Assembly: GCA_030737875.1 (NCBI GenBank)
Contig: CM060922.1
Span: 303,481,456 to 303,545,455 of the forward strand
Length of the DNA: 64,000 nucleotides
Reading direction: 5' to 3'
From: Allium sativum
Taxonomy: Eukaryota > Streptophyta > Magnoliopsida > Asparagales > Amaryllidaceae
Shown: positions 24,661 through 35,732 of the stretch, piece after piece
Layout: each line of letters begins with the position of its first letter
Numbering within the stretch: position 1 is the stretch's first letter
Translations under genes and position numbers: made by a program
Notes under the pieces: generated by a model
What the model saw: the letters and a program-made list of their open reading frames with translations, nothing else
Database searches by the model: none
What the model was told of the DNA's origin: nothing

Positions 24661-25372
24661 GTGCTCTTAAATAAAAATAGAAAAAAAAAACAAGGAAATA
24701 ATGTGCTATATATTGAAATTGATCTGAAATTCTCCTTTGTGTATAAAAGCCAATCTACCAATCCATTTTCTATTTGTGAAATGTGCTGAAATCTTATGAT
24801 GTATTATGATTTGTTGATCGATAAGTATTGGGATTTGGGATTATACAATGTTGTCATTTAAATAGAGTTATTAATTATAGTCCAAATCCATCATTGTTTT
24901 GTGCTTCATGTTATAAACCTTATTTGGAAAATAATTGGAAAATATTCATATTTTTATAAATCTCCCCGTTTATATATATTTCATCATAAATACATCATTC
25001 TCTATAATAGGAATTAAGACACTAGCTGTCAGTTTACTATGATTTTTGTTTGACTAATTGAGATTTATGATGACCGTTCTTCCTCTTATGCTGATATTAT
25101 ATTTTTTAGTCACTTTTCATCTATATTTTAATTTTTGTATCCTTTTGATGATAACAAAAGAGGGAGAATGGGATGAGATTTTGATTTATGAGTGAATATT
25201 TTATAAATATTTTAATTTTGAAAATTCCAATTCATTTTCACATTCTTTTCACTCATGCACGGTTATAGGGGAAGTTTCTGTTGTAGGGGGAGCTTTCATA
25301 TATGGGGAGTTCAGTTCTTCACTCTCAAACACATTTACTAGATTCAAAATCTTAATATTTGTTTATCATCAT

Positions 25373-25386
25373 CAAAAGGGGGATAT
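25373..25386 (+). other. Polypurine tract of the copia element
   Basis: AAAAGGGGGATAT lies directly before the 3' LTR start TGTTGGATATAACG at 25387. Confidence 0.8.
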
Positions 25387-27569
25387 TGTTGGATATAACG
25401 TTGTTGTATACACAATTATATGATTTTTGTTTGATAACAACCAAATATATTTTATTATTAAATGTGTTTGTAATTGTACTGTTTCATATACTAAACTACA
25501 GATAGGAATATAATATTAAAATAAAATACAACTGTATAGAAATTTAAATATTCATAATATTTTATTTGAATAGAATATTTTATTTCAATTTCAAATAGTA
25601 CAAATTTTATACTCCACTACTTGTACATCTCTGTATTACATTTCATGTCATATCAGATTTCATATACACAGCTCCTCACTATAGAATCACTCAGTCACTC
25701 ATTTCATATATACTTTCTTTCACTGTTTCATATAGTTGTACAGAAAAATTGACACTTATACATTTCACGGACACACTGTTTCAGTCTTCTGTCTTCATAG
25801 CTCACTGTCAGTCCAAACATCATTTGCTTTCCTGTCACATGAAACGCAAACTCACAATACACTGCAATAGAAATAAAATTGAACACATGCGAATATAATT
25901 TTAATTTTAAAATTTTATTTGCCTCAGTTTTCTGGTATATTTCTCATCATTTTTCATGACTTGATCTGATATGTATATGTTTCTTATACGCACTGATCAG
26001 CCTCAACATACTACACCGGTTTGATGATCATAACTAGTTGATTCTGAACAACCACAACACAATGTAGCAGTCTATTGATATATGTTCGAATAGACACACA
26101 CATATATATATACACTCATATATATACACACATACGTGTATATATACATATATGTATACATAGAGGTCAACATGGTCAGCACAACAATCATATGGAGAAT
26201 CTGCAATGTTAAGTCAGCATGAATCATGAAGCAAGTCAAAGAAACAACAAATTGTAGCTTTTGGCACAAACTAGTTGAGTAAGGGGATTAAAATGTGTAA
26301 GTGGACAATCAAGGTTTAGTTTCAAATGGTCGTGACAAGTGTCAAAGTTCAGCAAGCATGTATACAGCCCAGAAAGGAAGAGCAGTCATGTTTAAAATGG
26401 TTTCCACAATTAGCAAGATCGTATTAAAATCGACCTGAATAATTGCTCAAATTCTTTCCAGTTTTCAAATGTGTATATGGACAGTGTGGCAACAATGAGC
26501 GGGTCTAGTATAGTAATGCATCAAAGTCATGGCAACTATGAAACAACAATGTTGAAAGTAAATGCACAACTTCAAATTCAAGACAGGTTATACATGCTTC
26601 AAGTGTAAAAACAGCAAATGTAGTGGTTCTTATGAATGAACAGTTTTTCATGAGAGCATGAACAAGGGACAGGATGACATATGGTCAAAGAAGCATGTGC
26701 ACAACAGCTTAGAATAGTGGATAAGCATGAACTAAATCAGATGATCAAGCATGGACATAAGGAAGCAATATATTGGAGTTTTTGTACATGAGTGGTGCAT
26801 GTAAGCCATACAGGCAAACTATTTTCAAATGCATAAAGATACAACAAAGAGGGGAGAAAAGTTCAGGTAACATATTTGGGGTGAACACAACTTGCAAGAG
26901 GCAGTAGCATATGTTCATGTGAGCAAAGCAAATATGCAGTGGAGCTCAATATCAAACAAATGGTTCAGCACACAACAAAGCAACTCAGATTAGTTCAAAT
27001 ATACTGAGCTTCTCATATCCAAGTGTTTAAAACATTTTGAACTCCAGAAATACATATAAGAAATCAATTGGCATTCAAACTTTAAAATTGTTTCCAGTTT
27101 TGGGAATGTCGTATTGAACCTATTTAAATGTTTTCCAAAAATCAACTTGCATCTTTTGGACAAATCATTTAAATATGTTTCTGGTATTGAACAAAGTTTT
27201 TTTGGCAAGAATTTATTTGCAGCATCACACATGAACAGCCAAACAATTCTGTTGAATCATGTTTGGCAAGAAACAAATCAGTGCATTGATAAAAAATTTA
27301 GGCAAGTGCTTCAATCTGCTAATGAAGGTTTCTAGAATTGTGAAATCATTTTTGGAAAGCAAATAAATCTTATTGATGATCAGAGAAACCATTTTGAGAA
27401 AGAAAAATCAATTCTTTTCTGAAATACAAGTGCTTCCAGTTTTGAGTCAAATACTATTTCGAATTCAAAGGGGCAATTTAAATTTGGAGATTCATTGAAA
27501 GACCAAAGCCACAATTTCCAGATTTCTCTCAATCAAATCAAAGCCGTACTTAAATTAAATCAAGGAAAC
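25387..27569 (+). repeat. 3' LTR of the copia element, first part
   Basis: Matches 17804-20011 of the 5' LTR. Broken at 27569 by the Tat insertion; continues at 53109. The 5 bp before the break (GAAAC, 27565-27569) pair with ACAAC after the insertion (53104-53108); the uninterrupted LTR has GCAAC. Confidence 0.9.
26094..26157. repeat. Interrupted (CA)/(TA) microsatellite in the 3' copia LTR
   Basis: CACACACATATATATATACAC-type tract, the shorter and imperfect counterpart of 18529-18572. Confidence 0.8.
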
Positions 27570-27586
27570 TATTAGATCTAAAAATG
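27570..27586 (-). repeat. 17-bp tip of a third Tat LTR
   Basis: TATTAGATCTAAAAATG matches the LTR edge TGTTAGATCCAAAAATG with two C/G-to-T/A changes. It is fused directly to mid-gag sequence equivalent to 50918, showing a deletion of most of one LTR plus interior. Confidence 0.75.
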
Positions 27587-28755
27587 AGGGATAATTCGAT
27601 GACATTTTTAGATCTCTGAGTATGTAGTCGGAACTGATTCACGAACTGTTCACTTAATTCCCTAAAACTAGAGATGGATCGCGCTGGCAAATGAGTAAAC
27701 CACATTAACGTTGTATCCTCTAAAAATATCGGGGATGCCTTACACTTTACAACGTCGGAGGCGGTAGCTGCATTCATGTACCATGAATATCTCATTAGGT
27801 GCTGGACTGGATCCTCCCTTACTGCATAACGGTTCATAGATGGCATGTTAAATTTCCTTGGGAATCGAACTTCTAATATGTCATCCGTGAAGGGCGTATG
27901 GCTGCGGCCTATACCCTAATCTTCATTCCTTTGTCCGCGACTTTCTACCATCACTTGTCTGATCATGACTTCGACATCTACATGGGTCAGGGTAGATTCA
28001 GGATCAGCACTTCTTTCCCTACGGGCCCCTCCAGCATTTCTTTGACGTGCTATTGTAAAGTCTGGGGCCTGAGCAGAACTCACTTGCCCCCTATTGTCGC
28101 GGTCAATCACGCGACGAGCAGGAGGAATGGGTTGATTCTGAGAAGGGTCAACGATGTCTCCATTCCTAGGTGGTAGAGCGGGCTCATTTAAATTACAGTT
28201 ATTAGTTCCCTAATTAAGCGCCTTTTCTTCTTGAGAAGGAAGTGGCCCAAATCAAAGCTGCTGTATGGTCTCAACCCTTTCTAATGGGGGCCATCGCCGG
28301 TTTCTTCGAGGCTCTTCGGACGAGGATGAGTATTCTGGGGTAAAAGGGTGAGCTGGCGGAGGTGACACTGCCTCTGGATATCATCAATCCGTCTGTCCAA
28401 GGCAGTGATATTCTGTCGCAACAAGGAGCTTTCTTGTCTTTGTGCTGCCAACTCATCATTTGTCTTATTCAACATTTCAATGATGCGAGAGAGATCTCCT
28501 TCAGTATCTAGGGCAGAGGGGTTGAACTGGTGATCAACATCCTCTCTTATACGCAAGGAACCCGAGCTAGGACGAGCAGAAGTACCAACACGAGCGGGAT
28601 GAGCGATAATTTCCTTCCCAGGTCGAGCAGTGATCTGATTATCATTTCGGGTAGTGGTCTCCCTATGTTGATGGCTCATGGTACCCTCTTGGCGTCGGCT
28701 CTTGGTGGTCCCCTGAGGTCGGATCGTGGTAATGCTATTAGGGAGATGGCGGCGT
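27587..28755 (-). pseudogene. Partial Tat gag (second unit)
   Basis: Duplicate of 50919-52087. The N-terminal part (28679-28281) has a GTSARPSSGSLRIRED stretch and a coiled coil (DLSRIIEMLNKTNDELAAQRQ), then 28110-27916, then the central capsid-like domain (27846-27590: PSMNRYA, LEDTTLMWFTHLPARSISSF, FVNQFRLHTQRSKN) typical of plant gypsy Gag. This unit preserves the capsid core better than the 51 kb copy, where it is frameshifted. The start codon seen at 52087 is ACG here. Truncated at 27587 before the zinc knuckle. Confidence 0.7.
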
Positions 28756-29081
28756 TGTCTTGGGATCAGGTCGTTACACCCTTAGCCACTCGAGTCATGT
28801 TACCACCACCGGGTTAGGTCGCCTCCTCCTCACCACGATCCGGAGAGTCCACGTCGACCTACTCTTGAACGCTATCGTCGTGAGCCTCGTTCGTAGCTTC
28901 ACTGGCTTGCGAAGATTGCGCATCCATGGATTTCTTTCCAGCCATAATACTTTGAGTTTGCTGAGTTCTTCAAAAATCAAAACAGTGAAGATTCAGACTA
29001 TCTTCTTCGGACTTGAGTATCCAAACAGTAAAGCAATAACCCGATATGCTGAGACTTCAATTCTCAGTGAAAGCGCCAAAA
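28756..29081 (-). other. Tat leader and primer-binding region (second unit)
   Basis: Untranslated leader between LTR 29082-29762 and gag, matching 52088-52413. Minus strand directly after the LTR reads TTTTGGCGCTTTCACTGAG; TGGCGC fits a primer site for a tRNA ending in GCGCCA, but I cannot assign the tRNA. Confidence 0.5.
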
Positions 29082-29762
29082 TGTCAGATCCAAAAATTGC
29101 TCTAACACCCAAATTGTCTAAGTATGCAAACATTAATATCTAGAATTGCAAGAAAAACACAGAAAACGCACAAGATTTATAGTGGTTCAGCGTTAATTAG
29201 CCTACGTCCGCTTTATATCTATGTTTATACGTAAGATTCAAGTACAACCAATGATTTCTCTCTCAATCTCACTTTTACAATGGTGATTCACTCAATAATT
29301 TCGAGCTAAAACTGATAAGAAATAATAGAATAGTAGCAATGGTGGAAACAACACTCCAAACTGCCAAAAAGATCCTGAAAAATGCCAAATGCTGGGCTAT
29401 TTATAGGTGATATTTACAGGCGGATCGTGGTCATACGTGGCACAAATCCCGAGGATCTCGGACTGGTTCGTGGGTAAATGGAGAAATAATCAAAATGGCC
29501 AATATGGACAGATATCATGAGATCCGGGCCTTTCGGGTCGTGGTAGACTAGTTCATTGCCTTCATTTTCTGGCCACACGGATCGAGTCGTGGAGCACTTG
29601 AGAGGACGGATCGGGTTGCTAAAGGTTGTCACGATCGGGATTCGTGATAGGGAACCACGAGTCGAAAGCTATGTGGTGACCACGATTGGGTTTCCTGGGT
29701 TTTGGCGTGGGAGACTTCATATTATCTTTGTGTGTGAACCTTGGTCCAAAAACTAGCAAACA
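29082..29762 (-). repeat. Tat LTR 2 (3' LTR of the full unit)
   Basis: 681 bp, TGTCAGATCC...AGCAAACA, matching 52414-53103 throughout except a 9-bp length difference near the end. Minus-strand TATA box CCTATAAATAG at 29397-29407. Contains ATTTATAGTGGTTC (29176-29200) near its plus-strand start. Confidence 0.9.
29397..29407 (-). promoter_or_regulatory. TATA box of Tat LTR 2
   Basis: CCTATAAATAG on the minus strand; same position in LTR 1 (52729-52739). Confidence 0.6.
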
Positions 29763-29778
29763 TTTTGCCCCCTCGAAG
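29763..29778 (-). other. Polypurine tract of the Tat element
   Basis: Minus strand reads CGAGGGGGCAAAA and then the LTR start TGTTTGCTAG. It fixes both the orientation (minus) and the role of LTR 29082-29762 as 3' LTR. Confidence 0.85.
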
Positions 29779-30283
29779 TATGTTTTATCAAGGATGGGAC
29801 ATACTTCGAAATTACTGAGCTCTCTTTTCATGAAGTGATGTGAATTGAAAGTCATATCTGTCTGAAACGTTATACTGCTTCAGGAAGTTGTGTCCTTTGA
29901 CTGGTACAAATACCAGGTTCAATCATTTCTTTGTTCATCGGGTAATTTTCATGTCTTGAGTTTTTGGAGATATTGTTATCGAATTGCCAAGTAAGTTTTC
30001 AAACTTTTTGCAAGAAGTAGTATTTAATAACTTTCATATTTCTGTAAATATGAAACTCTGTCTTTCTGATCTATTGGTCACGTTAGGGCTCGGATCACTA
30101 CTTCAAACCACGAGTCGTGGCGGACTATCCAACACCCTCGAGCAGAGCCGTCCTATAGACCTCGGACCGCTGTCTGGGGGGCCCAAGTACGAACCCTAGT
30201 GGGCCTTCCGCATGCTCGTGGCCCATTATGGCCTGGCAAGCCATATAAGACAAAGAAGGGAATGCCAAAATTCTCCTTCTCGG
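29779..30283. other. Spacer between Tat 3' LTR and the antisense gene promoter
   Basis: No gene. Carries repeats of a GGGTCGTGG-type motif and sequence shared in style with the LTR U3. Frames at 29984-30199 and 30212-30421 are not supported. Confidence 0.45.
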
Positions 30284-30292
30284 CTATATAAG
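30284..30292 (+). promoter_or_regulatory. TATA box of the Tat antisense gene
   Basis: CTATATAAG, followed about 30 bp later by a CT-rich start region (CTTTTTCACTTTCTCTCTCACT, about 30318) that looks like a plant transcription start and 5' leader. A second TATA-like ATATAAG lies at 30242. It points toward the aORF on the plus strand, opposite to the retrotransposon. Functional only by inference. Confidence 0.55.
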
Positions 30293-30418
30293 CTGTTTCA
30301 ACCCCTTCCTTTTACTTTTTCACTTTCTCTCTCACTGGCCACCACTTTTCTAACCTTCCAACTCCAAAACCCTAATTTAACTTTCACCGAAAATCTAATA
30401 TTTCCTACAATAAAAAGG

Positions 30419-31173
30419 TAATGGCGTTAAGCTTGTTTCCCATTTCATTTGGCTTCTTTTTCGCTCCTCTTTATTTCTATTGAATTTTCATCGATATAGC
30501 TATGGCAATGACGAGGGTGTTGGGTTTAGTGATGGCAGTAATGGTTTCAATTACTTGGATTTATGGATGGAGAGGAGAAACGAGGAGGGAGAAGGAGCAG
30601 GCCAGGTCGACTCGTGAGCGAGGTTTTGGCTCGGGTCATGGAAAATAGAAGGACCAGGGAGGAAACTGTGGTGTAATACTGGATAGCGGATCGGGTCGTG
30701 ATAATGGAAAAGGATTGGGTCGTGGCACTGGGCATTAAGGTGGACCGTGAGGAGTGTTTCACGATCCGCTTATATACTCCGAACTGAACTATATCGTGAC
30801 CCCAAAGTCCATTGGCTGGCGAGACTAGTGGGCGACCCGTTCTTCACGATCCGACACAAGTCCTACGATCCAAGTAAATCGCGATCTAATCCCCAAGATT
30901 TCAACAAACCGGATTTTTCGATGATCCCAGATACATTTTGACTTAAACAATGCATTGTAATCACAATATATTGGACAGTTAGGTTAGAGCCTTCGAGATG
31001 AACTTTCTGGACTAATCAATAACATGACTTTACAACATACTTATTACGTTTATCCAATTTACTTTGTGATTTTCTTTTCCAGTGTTATACACACTTGCAC
31101 ACACTAGCACTCACACACGCACAGGGTTCATGGGTAACCGCACCTAATCTTTCATGTTTATTCTCCAAAACAG
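30419..31173 (+). other. Probable leader intron of the antisense gene
   Basis: AAAAAG|GTAATGG at 30418/30419 is a plausible donor after the CT-rich leader, and CTCCAAAACAG at 31163-31173 a plausible acceptor three bases before the aORF start codon at 31176. An alternative acceptor is TTTTCCAG at about 31082. Inside are GATCGGGTCGTGG-type motifs shared with the Tat LTR, and no convincing coding sequence. Confidence 0.4.
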
Positions 31174-31896
31174 CAATGTCAGATAGACGCTCCTTGAGAA
31201 TATCCGAAAGGATAGCGGATCCAAAGTCCTCGCAACTTCACAATCCTGACGTGCTCCCATCAGGCTCAGATTGGAGTAATTCCGACTCTGAGTATGAGAC
31301 AGATACAGAATCAGATTCTTTCGAGAGCACATCACTCGAGGAAGAAGAATATGACCGAGCTTCGGACTAGATCCTCGGTGTTGATGAAATTGAGGAAAAG
31401 GAACTCACTGATTCTCTAGCTTCCAAATTAGACGATATAAAGCTTAAGAAAATATGCTTGAGACACGAGATCTCTTGGGATGACGTGAAAACTCCAGGAG
31501 GTGAGGATAGGCCTTATTCTACCCTAAAAGGGTACATGACCGTCAGTAGGCTCATGTGTTGGGTAGGCGCTATTCCTCCATTTCCACTGATTGTTGTTGA
31601 TACCTTAAGGCGACTACGTATTTCCCCCATGCAACTTCATCCTAATGCTTACACAGCTTTGTATACTCTATGTATTGTGTATGCAGAGATTCTACAGACT
31701 GAGCTCACTTTCAAGGATTTGAAATTCTATTATCTCTTCAAACACCATTCCATAGCGACTCCAAACTTCACTTTCTTTAAATCAGTGGCCAACAAGAAGG
31801 TTTTGTCGGAGGGTCACAGCAACATAGGGGATCCCAAAGCTGATTGGTTTTACATAAAACACCAGGTCGGGTGTGCGAGGAGGTGGCTAAAATCAA

Positions 31897-31970
31897 GTAA
31901 GCCTTAAGTCTCTTGATGCATGATCTAGTTGCATAATCAAAGTGCTAACATGTTTCCTTTTTCTGTGCAG
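31897..31970 (+). other. Predicted 74-nt intron in the aORF
   Basis: Donor A|GTAAGC and acceptor TTTTTCTGTGCAG with a T-rich tract. Removing it does not restore the downstream frame exactly; an alternative weaker donor at 31883 would. Either a frameshift happened later or the alternative site was used. Confidence 0.5.
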
Positions 31971-33782
31971 ATCACATTTTCCAAAAACAGAAGGTTCAAT
32001 ATATGAAGATCGACTGTCCCACCATCTCAAAAGCACATCTAATTTCTTAAAAATCAAGAAATGTATCACTGAAGAGAATCTTCACAAACACCGTCTTTTG
32101 GACATTAGATATGGGCTTGGCTTAGGTGGTAGGCCTTACAAGTATGTGCCCCCTACTGGTGGGGAGTCTAGCAGCATGCCACCGGCTGGGGGAAAGGGGA
32201 CCACAGAAGCCGCTAAGGTGGTTGAGATCCCTAAAAGTCTTTCACCTCTGATTGACTAAGATGATGAGGATCTCAATGTGTATAAGGGAGGCGAAACTCG
32301 AATTAGCGAGCCGGAAGACAACCCTTCCTCTAAAGGACAATCTCCCGCGAAGACTCCACCACCAATCAAACCCCCGTTGACAGATGAGAAAATACGTGAG
32401 GGTTTAGGAAAGATTTCCTTACCAGATGACCTCTATACCTCTGGAGATTTCGAAGGTGAACCATTTTTACCTATCTTCGAGGGAGAAACTTCTCCAGTTA
32501 AAGATAAAGAAACCGTGCAGACAAGCCAGACTTCGGGCCTTGGTCTGTTAGGAGGATTACACAGGCATACACACATACCACATGCACCACTTGTCACAAC
32601 ACGTTTACACTAGTCATATCTATAACTCTGATCTCCATTTGTTATTTTCTGCAGGAAGCATGCCTCATCGTCATTCCTACTCCTACCGCGCTCTTCGGAG
32701 AATACTCCCAGGCTTTCTTCCATGTCCGAGCATGACCGCAGCGACAGTCATGGGAGGGATAGTCAAAGACGTTCTGATTCCTACCAACCTCATTCCCAAC
32801 GCTCTCGCTCTCCTTTTAAGAAAGATCTTGGGAAATCCCACAATTGCCATATACTGGGGGTAAAGAGATTCCTAGGGCGCCAACTCCTCCAAGGGGCTTA
32901 CCTTCGCACAACAAATCTTCTAAAAAGCCTCATGACCCCAAGGGAAAACAAAAGGAACCAAGCAAAGGTAAAGATAAAGAGAAAGCAGCTCTCGTTTCTT
33001 CGGGTCAACAACATTTAGAGTCCTCTACTATGAAAGAAGTGGCCCTGACTCTTGACAATAAGGCAAAATTGAAGCGCTTGCGGAAGCAATTTCCCGAAAT
33101 CTATTTTGAGAGGATGGTCTTCATCCCAGACCTAGAGCCGGTTCCTGAGGATTGGGATGACGAAGTTGTGGGACACGTCGCCCATGTAGCCAAGCAATAT
33201 AAGGTGATGAAAAAACATGCCAAGAGTCTTTTGGATGTTATCTGTACTCTAGAGACAGATGCAGCTAGGGCCAGGGTAAAGATTGATAATAACACCAGGG
33301 CCAGGAATAAAACAATAAAGGATCTTGAGGATGCACAGGCTCTTCTTGCGATAGCTCAGCGGGATGCTAACAATCATAAGACCGAGCTAGAGAATGCCAT
33401 AAAACGCTTCCACCTCGAACTTGATTCAAGTAGTCAAGAGCGTGTGGCCTTGAAGAAGGAGGTGGAGGACCTAAAACTTGCTAATGCTGAACTGAAAGCT
33501 GCACAAGATCTATTTGCTACAGAAAGGGCCGCTTGGGAAGAGGAGAGAACAATCTTGAATGATAGACTCGCCCAAGCCGAAGAACGGGAAGCTCTTGCCG
33601 AGAGTAATACCAATGCTGCTATTGAGTCGGCTTCCACTGCCACTAATCACCTTGCTGTAGCCGAGAAGGAGATTGAAGGGTTTGAGGAACAACTTATGGA
33701 CTTTTTTGCCCAGGTTATCCGCACCCGAGATATCTCCTGGATCGAAAATTATAACAAAACTCCGGTTAATGTCTGGGATATG

Positions 33783-33787
33783 ATAGT
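33783..33787 (+). repeat. Target-site duplication ATAGT (left)
   Basis: Matches ATAGT at 44174-44178 on the other side of the Tekay-type element. Confidence 0.9.
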
Positions 33788-34083
33788 ATTAACACCCCGT
33801 ATTTCCTGTGGATATTAAAGAAACAAATTAAAGAATACTTAATTTTAAAAGTAGGAATTAAGGTAAATGGGTTACATCATCGCGTTCGTCTCGGAATTCT
33901 GCTTGAGATAGAGTCCGTGTTTGCGTAAATCGGACACCGTACGAAGAAGTTATAAGCCTTAGAAGTTTGTATACGCCCAAGGAAGTATATATATATACAT
34001 ATAAAATAATTCCAGAAATCAAAACAGGGTTCAAATATTGAATTTGGGTCAAAGCAGGCTGAGCGGGAAATTTCCCGCTCAGA

Positions 34084-34168
34084 GGTGTTGACCACCCAGG
34101 GGAAGTCAACATAGGTGTCGACCTCCCTATAGGGGTGTCGACATAGGTGTCGACCCCCTATAGGGGAG
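34084..34168. promoter_or_regulatory. GTCGAC palindrome cluster in 5' LTR
   Basis: Four GTCGAC hexamers plus GTTGACC and GTCAAC variants, several joined by CCTATAGGGG palindromes, ending about 145 bp before the TATA box. Confidence 0.6.
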
Positions 34169-34310
34169 TCGACCCCTGTTGGCCCTGATCTGGCCGATGA
34201 TGTGTTTCGCCACGTGTCGCTTTTTTATTCACTGTGTGACGTGGGATTCTGCTCTGGACGATTCTGATGACTTCTAGACTGATCTAAAGGCTCTAAATCT
34301 CCCTATACAC

Positions 34311-34320
34311 CTATAAAAAA
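34311..34320 (+). promoter_or_regulatory. TATA box of the 5' LTR
   Basis: CTATAAAAAA, conserved as CTATAAAAAG at 40820-40829 in the 3' LTR. Confidence 0.65.
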
Positions 34321-35474
34321 CCCCTAAACCTATTGTTTTCTCCACAGGAATTCATAGGTGTCTATATGCTGCTAAAATCTGAAGGGTCCTAGCCTCCACC
34401 TTAATCAATCAAATTAGAATTTTCAAGTTAACAATCAAAGTCTACATCAAAGGAATAGCTAATCAAATTCAGAAATCAGATCCTAGGATACAAGACCGTT
34501 CTGTAATTTGTGAGTTCATGTTACATTCAGAAATAAAATTTAATTGTGATTCTGACATTGTAATAAATCTGAATATGGGATTATGCCTATTTCTATCTGT
34601 CTTTCTATATCCATTGGATCTATCTCATTGATATTATTATGTCCATTCTTTGTCTCTTCTTTCCTTCTACCCTTTTTGTTTTTATAGCCAGGCTACTGCG
34701 AGCCTGAGCCAGATCTCATAAGAGATGAATGTACGTTGGGAAAAATTGGATATAATATATGATTTGGACATATCCAGCGCTAAAATTGGGAAAAGTATTA
34801 AATTATATATAATTGGGCATAACTAATTTGTAACCGATTTGAGGACATAACACAGGTTGTATTTAAAACATAAATTGTGTCGAACATATGACTTGAGATT
34901 TGAGGCATAAAGTATATTGGACATATGACTTGGGGTTTGGGGCGTAAATTGAAATATAAACATGTAAGGCATGGTACATGTTGTGGTTTAAGACCTAAGA
35001 TTAGGGCATATTATATGTGCTAGTTTATGACTTGGAAGAAGGAGATTATTGTGTATAGTGATATATGGCTTAGGCATGAAAACCTAGGGATAGCTGTTAA
35101 ATGTGAACACGCCTAAATTGGGATTTTAGGTAATTGGCATGCACTGTAATTAAAGGCTATAATTTGGCATAGTTTATACCGTGAATCATGATTGGGGGGT
35201 TTTGGAGAACATTTTGTACAGTGCAATATGACTAAACCTTAGGGCATGTGCTATATTGTGATTTTTGGGGCATGACTATTGTTGCAAAATCGGGAAGATT
35301 GGGTGTATCCTATTTTGAGAAATAACTTGAATTTGAATTTGTGGGGCATAACTTGCAATCAGCTTTGTTAGGGTATAAATTGAGAATTGGAACATGACTA
35401 GTTTTGTGAATTTGGGATGATTAGCAAATAAATTCTAGATTTGGATATGTATTTACAATATGCTAAAAGATAAA

Positions 35475-35690
35475 CATGCCTAACCCGAGGTTAGATTGAG
35501 TTGCAGTGTAAAACTGCCCGGAACAGCCCGGCACATCCAGTAACCGCAACAAAACAGATCTAATGTGAGGGGTTAGCACATTTAGCCCAAAACCCAAGGT
35601 TAGAATGAGTTTGCGGTAGAAGTCTGCTCGGAACCGCTCGGCACATCCAGCAACCGCAAAGAATAGTTCTAATGTGAGAGGTTGGGGATT
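35475..35690. repeat. Tandem duplication of about 105 bp in 5' LTR
   Basis: Two units share GGTTAGA-TGAGTT, a GCCCGG/GCTCGG-AAC block, GGCACATCCAG-AACCGCAA and TCTAATGTGAG-GGTT. The unit ends are partly inverted (GGTTAGA versus TCTAATG). Present again at about 42000-42210. Confidence 0.75.
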
Positions 35691-35732
35691 AATAAATTAA
35701 TTAATCCCAGTAAACAGACATGCTATGAATTG

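Larger units (their letters stand above)
22481..25372. other. Copia interior without polymerase genes
   Basis: 2.9 kb of AT-rich sequence where about 4 kb of integrase, reverse transcriptase and RNase H would be expected. None of their motifs is seen in any frame. The segment has internal duplications (23150-23770 and 24541-24660) and a GATAACAAAAGAGGGAG phrase near 25148 as found past the end of pol in SIRE-type elements. The element is therefore non-autonomous. Confidence 0.6.
31176..33787 (+). pseudogene. Tat antisense ORF (aORF), 5' portion, PF04195-like
   Basis: Start MSDRRSLRIS follows a splice acceptor. An acidic Ser/Asp/Glu-rich N-terminus leads to a domain at about 31530-31880 (GYMTVSRLMCWVGAIPPFPL, VVDTLRRLRISPMQLHPNAY, a LFKHH block) that I recognise as the 'putative gypsy-type transposase' family, known from antisense extra ORFs of Tat elements; its biochemical role is unknown. 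An intron is likely at 31897-31970 (A|GTAAGC...TGTGCAG) and another ending at 32654 (TTTTCTGCAG). A Ser/Arg/Asp-rich segment (32722-32830) and a long coiled coil (about 33050-33720) follow. Damage: in-frame TAG at 31368, a TAA at about 32257, and frame changes near exon 2 and 32840. The frame is cut at 33787 inside NVWDMI by the Tekay-type insertion and resumes at 44179. Confidence 0.7.

Noticed and set aside
28530..29143. Plus-strand frames over the Tat gag and leader (also 51701-52454)
   Set aside because: They overlap the minus-strand gag with recognisable motifs and are present in both copies only because the units are duplicates.
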